The translations under genes were made by a program, and so were the position numbers. Below the pieces are notes generated by a model. That model searched no databases and was not told the origin of the DNA. It saw nothing but the letters and a program-made list of their open reading frames with translations. From Haloferax larsenii JCM 13917 (lineage in GTDB: Archaea; Halobacteriota; Halobacteria; Halobacteriales; Haloferacaceae): a DNA stretch of 64,000 nucleotides. Position 1 is the first letter of the stretch. The number at the start of each line of letters is the position of its first letter. Below, piece after piece: positions 44,032 to 52,402 of the stretch. The stretch is from assembly GCF_000336955.1 (NCBI RefSeq), contig NZ_AOLI01000019.1, forward strand, positions 452,786 through 516,785, given 5' to 3'.

Positions 44032-44361
44032 ATGCAGTTTTGCGACGAGTGCGGTTCGATGATGGTCTCACAGGACGGCACGATGGCGTGTACGAACGAC
44101 GAGTGCGAGGGGACCGCCGACCGGGACGAGGACCTCGCAGAACAGTTCGTCTCGACCGAGGTGCAGTCCGGCGACGAACTCATCGAGACCGAAGAGGGCG
44201 CGGACTTCGAGGGCAAACCCACTGCGAAGGACGTCGTCTGCGACGAGTGTGGCCACACCGAAGCGTGGTACACCATCAAGCAGACGGCGTCCGCGGACGA
44301 ACCGCCGACGCGGTTTTTCAAGTGCCAAGAATGCGGATACAGATGGCGGGAGTACAACTGA
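44032..44361 (+). CDS. tfs: Transcription factor S (TFIIS/RPA12 homologue)
   Basis: A 109-residue two-zinc-ribbon protein. The N-terminal ribbon has C4, C7, C20 and C25; the C-terminal ribbon has C70, C73, C98 and C101. The acidic hairpin tip SADEPP (D89, E90) needed for stimulating RNA cleavage by stalled RNA polymerase is kept, so it should be an active rescue factor and not an inhibitor. Length is normal. Cytoplasmic, acts on the polymerase secondary channel. Confidence 0.92.
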   Translation: MQFCDECGSMMVSQDGTMACTNDECEGTADRDEDLAEQFVSTEVQSGDELIETEEGADFEGKPTAKDVVCDECGHTEAWYTIKQTASADEPPTRFFKCQECGYRWREYN

Positions 44362-44506
44362 CGCGAGTACGCGCCCCCGACGTTTCGACGTGAGCAAATG
44401 AGACGAGCCTCGTCAGGAGCAACCTAGCCCGAGCTATTATTGTCGTTGCGCTGTCCGTATAGACTAGTGCAAACAGTTCCAGCCACGAGTCGTTCGAGAG
44501 CGTCCC

Positions 44507-44813
44507 ATGTCGGGTGTGATGAACATCCCCGGCATGGGCGTCCCTGAGCAGGGAACGCGGTCGAAGCTGGCTGGACGCCGCATGTAAAAAGCTTCCCAAA
44601 CTCCGGGTCGTATTCGCGCTTTTCTGGCTCTCTACCCGGTATCCTCTCGTTTGGGTATACCTCCCCGTCGCGTATTCGACCGCAGAGTGGCTGGTGCCCC
44701 TGCTGGTGCCCGCATTCGGCTGGGTTGGCGGCGTCCTCACGAAGGCACTCGAAATCGCAATCGCCACGATACTCGTCGAGGTGGTGTGGCACCGACGGCG
44801 AGAAGAGACGTGA
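44507..44813 (+). pseudogene. Small membrane protein gene with apparent frameshift
   Basis: An ATG at 44507 opens a frame (MSGVMNIPGMGVPEQG...) that meets TAA at 44585, beside an A-run TGTAAAAAG. The frame one base later continues without a start codon from there to TGA at 44813 and encodes a typical membrane stretch (two hydrophobic segments around WLSTRYPLVWVYLP and LTKALEIAIATILV, ending HRRREET). Read together the two frames would give about 100 residues. Either the gene is broken, or a base was lost in the A-run during sequencing, or only a short GTG-started piece is made. Confidence 0.45.
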
Positions 44814-44937
44814 GCAGCGTAGCGACCCCATCTTATGCCATCGTACCATTCCCTGTGTTCGAGAGTCATCGCGCACGCCACGTTGCTGCGTAACTTAGTT
44901 CACCAAGAGAGCAACTGCACTCTCACCCTGGGCATCC

Positions 44938-45210
44938 ATGACACCACCACCTGACCCCCCTAAACCGGACCTTGAGGTTCGGTGGATAGACGAAACGGAC
45001 TCACTGACAGAGGCACTGGTCACTGTGGCGACCGAACTCGGCGTCGACCCGACGCAAGAATCCACGCGCCTGCAAGACGTACTGGACGTGGACTCACTGC
45101 ACGCACTCGTCGGTGACACCAGAGCGACGACAGTCAAGATTTCGTTCGACATCTGGGGGATTCAGTTCACCGTCACGCCTCTCACCGTCGCTGCGACGAG
45201 TGACACCTAA
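44938..45210 (+). CDS. HalOD1-domain protein
   Basis: A 90-residue protein consisting of the haloarchaeal output domain 1: residues 22-90 have the pattern ALVTVATELGVDP...RLQDVLDVDSLHALV...ATTVKISFDIWGIQFTVTP. The domain is found as the output part of haloarchaeal response regulators or alone, with unknown ligand. A Pro-rich start precedes it. No receiver domain is encoded next to it. Confidence 0.8.
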   Translation: MTPPPDPPKPDLEVRWIDETDSLTEALVTVATELGVDPTQESTRLQDVLDVDSLHALVGDTRATTVKISFDIWGIQFTVTPLTVAATSDT

Positions 45211-45343
45211 TCGGGGCCATCTGCTACCCCGTTTGCAGGTCGTCTGCCGAGAGCGCGCCAACCACATCGCGGTCGAATTCGTCCGCGTCGGCAGAGACGA
45301 CACCACCACGGCGTTTTTGTCAGCAGGAGACGATATTTGGCGT

Positions 45344-45748
45344 ATGTCCCTCCAGCACCGACTTCGGGAGTGGTTCCGTCCGTGGTACGCGCTCGTCTTC
45401 GCGGTCTTCGTGGCCGGGACCGCATGGTCCCTCCGCGGGCAGCCACTCGGACTGTCGTCGATTCTCATCGCCGTCACGGGCGGGTTGCTCGGCGCTGTCG
45501 TCTTCCAGTTCACCGTCGGTAGCGTGTGGGCGTACATCGTCGAGTACGCTAACGCGGGGGGAAGGTGGACCGACGGGCCGTTTCTCGCCCCGTTCACAAT
45601 CGGCATCGCGACTGGTGCCGTGACGTACGTCTACGACGCGTCGGTCGGCGCAGCAGCGTGGGCAGCGTTCTGGTCGTTTGCCGTCTCGGCCGCCGCACTC
45701 GCGGTTATCGCGCAGTTCTACGCTGGGTATCGTGAGTCGTCAGCCTGA
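45344..45748 (+). CDS. Membrane protein, about four helices
   Basis: A 134-residue protein with hydrophobic segments at about residues 14-30, 36-60, 78-93 and 99-127 and a basic N-terminus (MSLQHRLREWFRPWY). The frame is open upstream but non-hydrophobic; the ATG at 45344 fits best. No conserved motif is recognised. It may be an orphan haloarchaeal family. Confidence 0.65.
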   Translation: MSLQHRLREWFRPWYALVFAVFVAGTAWSLRGQPLGLSSILIAVTGGLLGAVVFQFTVGSVWAYIVEYANAGGRWTDGPFLAPFTIGIATGAVTYVYDASVGAAAWAAFWSFAVSAAALAVIAQFYAGYRESSA

Positions 45749-45777
45749 CCCATTTCAAGCGGTCGCCGAACCGGTTC

Positions 45778-46392
45778 TCACGACTCGTCCGGCCGAAGCG
45801 CCGGGACGAGGAAGTCGGCGACTGCCTCTGCGACTTTCTCCGTCTGTCCGACGAAGAAGTGGTCGGCGGCGAGTTCGACGACCGATTGGTGATACTCGCG
45901 TGCGCAGTCCACGATGGGCGTCGCGTCCACGATAGTGTCTCGCGTGCCGTAGATGATTTGCACCGGGACGTGAATCTGGTCGAACACCGCGACCACGTCG
46001 AGGTCGGATTCGAGACGTGGCGCGGGGGCCAGTGCCGAGACGGCGTCTACGTCCGCACCCTCGGCGGTCGAAAGAAGCGCCATCGCCCCGCCGAAGCTGA
46101 ATCCGAAGAGCCCGACGCGGTCGTAGCGCTCGCGTGCCCACTCGACGGCGTGGCGAGTGTCGGCTTGTTCCCCGTATCCGTGGTCCCACTCGCCGTAATC
46201 GAACCGCAGGCAGTCGATGCCGTGCTCGGAGAGCGCGTCGCTGACGGCCGTGAGACGTGCGTCGCTTCGGTTGCCACTGTGTTGCGGATGCGGGGGGCAC
46301 GCGACGGCGATTGCGTCTGCCGCGGTGTCGCCCGCGCGGTCGAGTGTCGCCCGAACGTCTCTGCCGCCGGGGACGAGGAGTGGGTCGCTCAT
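45778..46392 (-). CDS. Alpha/beta hydrolase
   Basis: A 204-residue hydrolase with the nucleophile elbow GFSFGGAMA (GxSxGG), an acidic residue in YGTRDTIVD and the late His in AADHFFVG. An N-terminal PHPQHSGNR region matches a group of short alpha/beta hydrolases resembling the dienelactone hydrolases and the E. coli YtfL-neighbour type; a precise substrate is unknown. It is divergent from the PspA gene. Confidence 0.78.
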   Translation of the reverse strand: MSDPLLVPGGRDVRATLDRAGDTAADAIAVACPPHPQHSGNRSDARLTAVSDALSEHGIDCLRFDYGEWDHGYGEQADTRHAVEWARERYDRVGLFGFSFGGAMALLSTAEGADVDAVSALAPAPRLESDLDVVAVFDQIHVPVQIIYGTRDTIVDATPIVDCAREYHQSVVELAADHFFVGQTEKVAEAVADFLVPALRPDES

Positions 46393-46415
46393 GAGGACAT
46401 CTTGCTCTGGTGAGG

Positions 46416-46422
46416 TTTTAAG
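46416..46422 (+). promoter_or_regulatory. TATA-like box for the PspA/IM30 gene
   Basis: TTTTAAG is centred 28 bases before the ATG at 46447, supporting that start over a GTG six bases upstream. Confidence 0.55.
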
Positions 46423-46446
46423 CCGAGCGTCACTAAGATAGTGGGT

Positions 46447-47262
46447 ATGGGAATCCTCTCTCGCACGTCGTACGTCATTCGGTCGAAGATAAACGCCCTC
46501 CTCAACCGTGCGGAGGACCCGACCGAGACGCTCGACTACTCGTACGAGAAGATGCGTGACGAACTCCAGCAGGTCAAACAGGGTATCGCCGACCTGACGA
46601 CGCAGAAAAAACGGCTGGAGATTCAGAAGCGCCGCCTCGAAGAGAACGTCGAAAAGCACAACGAGCAGGCCCGCGAGGCCGTCCAACAGGACCGCGAAGA
46701 CCTGGCGCGGAAGGCCCTCGAAAAGAAGCAGGCCAAGATGAACCAAATCGAGGAACTCGACGCGCAGATTGCGGGCCTGCAGGACACACAGGACAACCTC
46801 GTCGAGAAGAAAAACGACCTGCAGAACCGCATCGAAGAGTTCCGCACGAAGAAGGAGACGATGAAGGCCCGCTACGAGGCCGCCGAAGCGTCGAGTCGCG
46901 TCTCCGAGGCCATGTCCGGCGTCGGCGACGAGATGGCCGACGTGGGTCGCGCGCTCGAACGCGCCGAAGAGCAGACCGACGAGATGGAAGCGCGGTCGGC
47001 CGCGATGGACGAACTCATGGATTCGGGCGCGTTCGAAGACCAGCTTTCGGACAAAGATGCCATCGAGCGCGAACTCGAAGCGGGTCGGTCGAACGCGGAA
47101 GTCGACACCGAATTAGAGACGCTGAAAGCCGAGATGGGCAAGTCGTCCGCTCCGGCAGAGGAGTCCGAGGCGGACGCCGACGTCGACCTCGACGAGAGCG
47201 TCGCAAACGAGGAAGTCGAAGCCGAACTGGAGGAACTCAAGAACGACGACGATTCGTCGTAA
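46447..47262 (+). CDS. PspA/IM30-family coiled-coil protein
   Basis: A 271-residue protein of the PspA/Vipp1 (IM30) family, which binds stressed membranes and forms ESCRT-III-like rods. The start MGILSRTSYVIRSKINALLNRAEDPTE is the N-terminal amphipathic helix and the phrase DPTETLDYSYEKMRDE is the family hallmark. Two long coiled coils follow (about 30-130 and 135-185), then an acidic tail of about 60 residues typical of halophilic members. It probably maintains membrane integrity; regulation by a partner is not visible. Confidence 0.9.
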   Translation: MGILSRTSYVIRSKINALLNRAEDPTETLDYSYEKMRDELQQVKQGIADLTTQKKRLEIQKRRLEENVEKHNEQAREAVQQDREDLARKALEKKQAKMNQIEELDAQIAGLQDTQDNLVEKKNDLQNRIEEFRTKKETMKARYEAAEASSRVSEAMSGVGDEMADVGRALERAEEQTDEMEARSAAMDELMDSGAFEDQLSDKDAIERELEAGRSNAEVDTELETLKAEMGKSSAPAEESEADADVDLDESVANEEVEAELEELKNDDDSS

Positions 47263-47345
47263 CTCGACTGGCCGCACACGCTGAGAGAGCCGTTTTTCCG
47301 ACCGACCGCCACTATTCCTTTCTGCCTGCCCGGAGACCGTAGCGT

Positions 47346-48431
47346 ATGTCGAACAGCGACGGGTCGTCGTCCGGCGAGCCGGGCGACAAAATGCGTGAAC
47401 GCGGCACGACGAGTCGGGCGAAACTCGGCGTCTACCTTCGGACCGACCGCCGAGTCGTCGCCGCGACTCCGCTCGTCGTCATCTTCGTCGCTATCGTCGC
47501 TATCGGCGTTCTTGCCCCGACGCCACTTCGAGACGCCGTCGCCTCCTCGGACCCAGTCGAGACGCTCGCACAGGGGCTTTTGACCGCTATCGTCACGGGC
47601 GTCACGCTGGTCGTCAGCATCAACCAACTCGTGTTGTCGCGCGAACTCGGCCCGCTCGGCGACCAGCGCGAGCGGATGGAAGGGTCGATGCGGTTCCGTG
47701 ACGACGTCGCTGACCTTCTCGACGTCCCTGTCTCCCCGCCCGAACCCTCGGCGTTCATGCGGGCGTTAGCCGAGAGTATCGCGGCGCGAGCGCGAGCAGT
47801 CGACGAAACGGTCTCACCTGACGGCGACGGAGACGCCGACACCGATAGACAGCCCTCGACAGACGACGTGAGCGCACGCGTCCACGAGTTCGCGACAGAA
47901 GTGGCGGAGAACGCCGACGACGTTGCTGCCCGACTCGACGGCAAGCAGTTCGGGACGTTCGAGGTGTTGTCGGCGGCGCTGGACCTCAACTACTCGTGGA
48001 AAGTTTACCAGGCGACGCGGCTGCGACGAGCCTCTGAGGACCTCTCGTCGGAGACGGAGGCGGCGCTTGACGACCTCGAAGACGCACTCGAACTGTTCGG
48101 ACCGGCACGCGAACACGTCAAGACGCTCTACTTCCGGTGGGAACTCGTCGACCTCTCGCGGGCGATGTTCTACGCGGCGGTGCCCGCGCTCGTGGCGAGT
48201 ATCGCAGCGATATTGTTTCTCGACAATCCCGGCAGCGTCGCGGGTGCGACGTTCGGCATCTCGAACCTGCTTCTCGTGGTCGCGTTCGTCACCGCCGTCT
48301 CGTTGTCGCCGTTTACCGTCCTCGCGGCGTACGTGCTCCGTATCGCCACGGTCGCCAAGCGAACCCTCTCTATCGGCCCGTTCGTGTTGCGGTCGGAGAC
48401 GCGAGACGAAAACCTCGACTGGGAATCCTGA
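47346..48431 (+). CDS. Membrane protein with four helices and a long cytoplasmic domain
   Basis: A 361-residue protein. Two helices near residues 41-58 and 75-95, a soluble section of about 180 residues, then two helices near 270-292 and 300-325, suggest that the middle part lies in the cytoplasm. The middle is acidic and helical (AFMRALAESIAARARA, EVLSALDLNYSW). I do not recognise the family. It is convergent with dgcA, six bases away. Confidence 0.7.
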   Translation: MSNSDGSSSGEPGDKMRERGTTSRAKLGVYLRTDRRVVAATPLVVIFVAIVAIGVLAPTPLRDAVASSDPVETLAQGLLTAIVTGVTLVVSINQLVLSRELGPLGDQRERMEGSMRFRDDVADLLDVPVSPPEPSAFMRALAESIAARARAVDETVSPDGDGDADTDRQPSTDDVSARVHEFATEVAENADDVAARLDGKQFGTFEVLSAALDLNYSWKVYQATRLRRASEDLSSETEAALDDLEDALELFGPAREHVKTLYFRWELVDLSRAMFYAAVPALVASIAAILFLDNPGSVAGATFGISNLLLVVAFVTAVSLSPFTVLAAYVLRIATVAKRTLSIGPFVLRSETRDENLDWES

Positions 48432-48437
48432 CGCCGG

Positions 48438-49475
48438 TTACAGGAGTTGTGCGCCGGTTCCAGAGCGGTCGAGCGAGTCGAGGTCGATTGCACCGTGCGG
48501 CATCGGCACGCCCTCGTAGGGGTCGTCGGCGAGAAGGAGCGACCCGTCGAGGTCGGCGTAGTCGAGAAGCGGCGCGAGGTGACAGCCAGCGGCGATAGCG
48601 GCGTTCGTCTCAATCATGCATCCGAGCATGACTTCGAGACCGTGAGCGCGCGCGGTGTGAATCATGCGCTTCGCCTCGGTGAGACCGCCGCACTTCATCA
48701 GTTTCAGGTTCGCGATGTCGACGCAGTCGGCAATCTTCGGGATGTCGTCGACGGTGACGCAGGACTCGTCGGCGGCGATGGGGAGTGCGGCGTTCTCGTA
48801 GACGAACTTCAGGCCCTCGTGGTCCTCTGCCGGGACCGGTTGCTCGATAAACTCGACGCCGTAGTCGGCGAGGAACTCGGACATCTCGACCGCTTCGCGG
48901 GGCGTCCACGCCTCGTTGGCATCGACTCGGATGGTCACGCCGGGTGCCTCGTCACGGACGGCTTCGACGATGGCTTTGTCGCGGTCGGTGCCGAGTTTGA
49001 CTTTGAGGACGTCGTACCCAGACTCGTAGGCGTCTGTCGTCTTCTCGCGCATCGTCTGGAGGTCGTCGAGACCGATGGTGAACGACGACGACGGCGTGCG
49101 GTCGGGGTCGAGACCCCACATCCGGTACAGTGGGATACCGAGGCGCTTGGCCGCGAGGTCGTGCAGCGCGATGCTGACGGCGGTTCGCGCCGCGGGGTTG
49201 TGGCGGACCGTCTCTTTCATCCGGCGTTCGATGCGGTCGATAGCGTGGGGGTCGCCGACCTCTTCGACGACCGCGAGGAGGTCCGGAAGCACCGCTTCGA
49301 CGGTGTCTGCGGTCTCGCCGTAGTGAGACGACGGGGCGGCCGCGCCGACGCCCGTCATGCCGCCTTCGTCCTCGATTCTGACGACGACGTTCTCGGCTTC
49401 GGTCTGAGTCCCGCGGGAGATGCCGAACGGGTCGGCGAGCGACATCGAGATTCGCTCGAACTCGGTCGAGAGCAT
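48438..49475 (-). CDS. dgcA: N-acetyl-D-glutamate racemase-like enolase-superfamily enzyme
   Basis: A 345-residue enolase-superfamily enzyme, closest in layout to dipeptide epimerases. The two catalytic lysines are in LKVKLG and LKLMKCGG, metal ligands in RVDANEAW, EQPVPAEDHE and ADESC. The gene abuts, with zero gap, the DUF1611-type gene upstream. That pair was described as DgcN/DgcA for D-glutamate use (N-acetylation, then racemisation of N-acetyl-D-Glu to N-acetyl-L-Glu), reported from marine bacteria and haloarchaea. L-Ala-D/L-Glu epimerase is the main alternative, but the partner gene favours dgcA. Confidence 0.8.
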   Translation of the reverse strand: MLSTEFERISMSLADPFGISRGTQTEAENVVVRIEDEGGMTGVGAAAPSSHYGETADTVEAVLPDLLAVVEEVGDPHAIDRIERRMKETVRHNPAARTAVSIALHDLAAKRLGIPLYRMWGLDPDRTPSSSFTIGLDDLQTMREKTTDAYESGYDVLKVKLGTDRDKAIVEAVRDEAPGVTIRVDANEAWTPREAVEMSEFLADYGVEFIEQPVPAEDHEGLKFVYENAALPIAADESCVTVDDIPKIADCVDIANLKLMKCGGLTEAKRMIHTARAHGLEVMLGCMIETNAAIAAGCHLAPLLDYADLDGSLLLADDPYEGVPMPHGAIDLDSLDRSGTGAQLL

Positions 49476-50501
49476 TCAGAACACCTCGTCGATAAACGCC
49501 CCCGTGTCGAACCGAACCGGGTCGACGGCGGGCGCGCCGAGTTCGTCTGCGAACGCTTCGACTGCGGCAGCGGCCTCGTCGTCGTCGTCGATTTTCGAGG
49601 TGTTGAGCGCGCCACCGACGACGTCGGTCTCGTGGACCGGGGCTGCGAGGTTCTCGTAGAGCGAGACGTACTCCGAGAGTTCGGGGAGCGCGAAGTCCTC
49701 GTAGCCGTGAATCGCGTCACGGGAGGACTCGTGACAGAGAATCAGTTTGTCGGCCATCGCGCCGTGGAGAATACCGCAGGTGACCGCGGAGTACGCGGGG
49801 TGTGTGATGCTGCCCTGTCCCTCGACGAAGAGCACGTCGTACTCGTCGCCCTTTTCGAGAATCATCTCCTCGACCGACCCGGCGGTGAAGTCGCTGACGA
49901 CGCGGTCGACCGGGTTGCCCCAGCCAGCAATCATGATGCCGGTCTGGCCGGTCGGGATGAACCCCGCGTCGATACCCCGCTCGCGGGCGGCCTCGACGAG
50001 TTCGAGCGTCGCGGTCATCTTGCCGACCGAGCAGTCGGTGCCGACGGTGAGGACGACTTCGGCGTCGACGTCGGCAGCGGTGCCCTGTGCGACCCCGATG
50101 TCGTCGTGGGGCTTGCGCACGTCGTTGATGTCACAGCCGTACTCGTCAGCGAGGGCGGCGAACTCCTCGTCGTCGTTGAGGAAGTAGTGGAGTCCCGCGA
50201 TGATGTCACAGCCGTGTTCGAGTGCGGTGCGAACGTCGTCGCGCCACGTCTCGTCGAAGCCGCCGCCGATGGGGGCGATGCCGACGAGGAGCGCGTCTGC
50301 GTCGGGCGCGTCGGCCATCGAGGAGACGATGGGTACGTCGGGGAGGTCGCGGCGGTGGTCGCTCGCGGACGTCCCGGGGTTGTCGCGGTCGAGGACGGCG
50401 ACCACGTCGTAATCGGCGTACTTCAGCACGCCGGTGGCTGTCTTCGCGCGGTCCGGGAACTTCTCGTGTGCGAGGACGACGACTCGCTGTGGGTCGCTCA
50501 T
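49476..50501 (-). CDS. dgcN: D-glutamate N-acetyltransferase, DUF1611 family
   Basis: A 341-residue protein of the DUF1611 family, which has a P-loop-like motif VGTDCSVGKMTATLEL near residue 155 and a later FVEGQGSITHP block. DgcN proteins of this family were shown to acetylate D-glutamate as the first step of a D-Glu catabolic route. Here it directly precedes dgcA. The start MSDPQRVVVLAHEKFPDRAKTA is used because 13 extra upstream residues look unrelated. The nearby regulator DgcR of bacteria is not recognised. Confidence 0.8.
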   Translation of the reverse strand: MSDPQRVVVLAHEKFPDRAKTATGVLKYADYDVVAVLDRDNPGTSASDHRRDLPDVPIVSSMADAPDADALLVGIAPIGGGFDETWRDDVRTALEHGCDIIAGLHYFLNDDEEFAALADEYGCDINDVRKPHDDIGVAQGTAADVDAEVVLTVGTDCSVGKMTATLELVEAARERGIDAGFIPTGQTGIMIAGWGNPVDRVVSDFTAGSVEEMILEKGDEYDVLFVEGQGSITHPAYSAVTCGILHGAMADKLILCHESSRDAIHGYEDFALPELSEYVSLYENLAAPVHETDVVGGALNTSKIDDDDEAAAAVEAFADELGAPAVDPVRFDTGAFIDEVF

Positions 50502-50582
50502 ACTGAATGCCACGGCGTGGCAACCTAAAAGGACGACCACTTCGGAAAGAATGGAGAGCGGGTCGGGGGGTTCGAGCCGAAC

Positions 50583-51494
50583 TCAGAGGCGATACAGTCG
50601 CGTCATCCAGAACTCTCGTGAGGCCGTTCGAAGCGCCGCTTCGGGGTCGCCCGTGGCGTCGACTGTGGCCGTCTGCGACGCTCGCTCGCGGAACTCGCCG
50701 AGGACTGCCCGCTCACCGAGGACGACGAGGTCGCTCGCACCTTCGGCGTCGCCCGCGACGTACTCGTCCAGCGTCTCGTGGCACTCGTCGAGGTGGTCGT
50801 CGATTTGTCCCTCGCGGATGCGCTCGAAGCGCGACTGCGAGAACCCGCCCTTCGAGTGGGCGGATTTCACGTCGCTTTCGAATCCTGTCTCGTAGACCAG
50901 CTCGCCGTCGTCGTAGCGGCCGAGAGCGAAGAGGTCTGCCCGGACGAGCGCGACCACAGTCTCGGCGGTCGGCGCGAACCACGTTTCGTCGAGCGAGAAG
51001 CTTTCGCCCCAGTCGTCGAAGGCGTCGGGGAGACGCGGCGGGGAGAGCGCGACGCTCACGAGACCGGCATCGTCGGTGAGCGCGAGACACGGTGCGGCCC
51101 GGCGGACGAGCGGGGCGCGCTCGTCGAAGGCGTCTTCGACCGCGGCTGGGAGCGACCGGTCGTCGGGAACGACGGCCGTGAGTGCGCCTTCTGCCCCGGT
51201 CGAAACAGAGTCCAGTCGGTGGAGAATCTCGTGGAGGCGGTCCCCGCGGAGGTCTTCCGTGCCGCGGTAGTCGAGGGCGTCGTCGTCGCCGGAGAGGCGC
51301 TCGACGCGGTCTTCTAACTCTTCGATGCGGTCTTCGAGTCGGTTGACCTCGGCTTCGGCCTCTTGTCTCGCCCGGACTGCTTCTTTTCGGCGGTCTGACT
51401 CACCGGAGAGCCGACCCTCCAGCGCGTCACGCTCGTCTTCTAACTCGGCGATTCGCGCTTTGAGTTCGGCTCGCCCCAACAACTCGTCCAGCAT
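50583..51494 (-). CDS. Vms1-like release-factor-family protein (VLRF1 type)
   Basis: A 303-residue protein. The first 70 residues form a coiled coil (AELEDERDALEGRLSGESD...). The rest resembles the Vms1/Ankzf1 and archaeal RF1 fold: VALVRADLFALGRYDDGELV, then SAHSKGGFSQSRFERIREG, where the motif GGFSQ (216-220, Q220) corresponds to the catalytic Gln loop of release-factor-like hydrolases. In yeast Vms1 the equivalent region frees stalled peptides from tRNA on split 60S subunits. A peptidyl-tRNA hydrolase role in ribosome rescue is likely by homology; it is not tested here. Confidence 0.75.
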   Translation of the reverse strand: MLDELLGRAELKARIAELEDERDALEGRLSGESDRRKEAVRARQEAEAEVNRLEDRIEELEDRVERLSGDDDALDYRGTEDLRGDRLHEILHRLDSVSTGAEGALTAVVPDDRSLPAAVEDAFDERAPLVRRAAPCLALTDDAGLVSVALSPPRLPDAFDDWGESFSLDETWFAPTAETVVALVRADLFALGRYDDGELVYETGFESDVKSAHSKGGFSQSRFERIREGQIDDHLDECHETLDEYVAGDAEGASDLVVLGERAVLGEFRERASQTATVDATGDPEAALRTASREFWMTRLYRL

Positions 51495-51560
51495 ACGCGG
51501 AAGCGTGCGGGCCGACCACTTGAGGTTTCGGTCGTCCGGCGAAAATCGTGGGGTGTGGTA

Positions 51561-51929
51561 TCAGGCAGAGAGGTCCTGGCGTGTCGAGACCGAGTTGATG
51601 TCGTAGCCCGCGTAGCGAAGGAGTTCTTCCGCCCGGTTCGCGTCGGCGAGGAGAACCGGCCTGTCGTCCGGGAGTGCCGCCGAATCGACGGTCTGACGTG
51701 GGAGGGCGAGTGTCCCCGCGGGAACACCGTCGTCGGCCACGACGGGGAAGTGTGTACTGTCGAGCTTCATCACGAGCGGATGGTCGATTCGCTCGACCCC
51801 GCGACCCGTGGTGTAGACGTGCTCGTTCAGTCGCTCGTGGTCTGTCCGCTGTATCGCAGCCTCAGCTCCGTCGTACGGCTCGACGTACAGTCGGCCGAGG
51901 TAGTATCCGCTGGAGAATCGTTCGAACAT
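51561..51929 (-). CDS. DUF5802-family protein
   Basis: A 122-residue soluble protein starting MFERFSSGYYLGRLYVEP, with a beta-rich centre (HPLVMKLDSTHFPV) and a C-terminal helix (NRAEELLRYAGYDI). I recognise it as the haloarchaeal DUF5802 family of unknown role. It is a single gene with its own 5' region, and its composition is typical of the window. Confidence 0.75.
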   Translation of the reverse strand: MFERFSSGYYLGRLYVEPYDGAEAAIQRTDHERLNEHVYTTGRGVERIDHPLVMKLDSTHFPVVADDGVPAGTLALPRQTVDSAALPDDRPVLLADANRAEELLRYAGYDINSVSTRQDLSA

Positions 51930-52060
51930 CTGTGCAAGTGAATCTCAACCACGGTGGTAGATAAGCCTTGTCGATACTTTTTATATCGAAGCGCAAACTC
52001 AGCGATTCCAACTGCGTTTCGTCGGGCGGCAAACGGCCGTGTCAAAAGAGGGTCGGAGAC

Positions 52061-52402
52061 TTACGAATCGCCGCGAGTCGCCGCCGTCATCGACCAGACG
52101 GCGACGAGGCCGAGCAGGAGCGCGGGTAGCATCGGCAGCGCCAGCATGGCGGCGATGTACGGGAGGCCTGCCATCGCCGGAAGCGACGGGACGAGGTACA
52201 CTGCACCCGGAATCACGAGGAAACAGAGGCCGACGACGCCGACGAGAATCCATCCACGGCGTCCGAAGCCCTCCGGCTCAGGTTCGTTGGCTCCGACAGT
52301 GATGTCGCGGTCGGAGCCCCCGGTTCCGGCGGTATCGCCGGTGTCGGACTCACCCGGTCGGTGGACGTAGGTATCGTCCCGAGTCGTGGTGTCAGAGCTC
52401 AC
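52061..52402 (-). CDS. Two-helix membrane protein with acidic N-terminus
   Basis: A 113-residue protein, probably from the GTG at 52402 (VSSDTTTRDDTY). The first 55 residues are acidic and Thr/Gly-rich; two helices follow at about 56-76 and 80-105. The gene begins within the last bases of the dehydrogenase gene upstream (11-bp overlap), so the two may be one transcript. No family is recognised. Confidence 0.6.
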   Translation of the reverse strand: MSSDTTTRDDTYVHRPGESDTGDTAGTGGSDRDITVGANEPEPEGFGRRGWILVGVVGLCFLVIPGAVYLVPSLPAMAGLPYIAAMLALPMLPALLLGLVAVWSMTAATRGDS

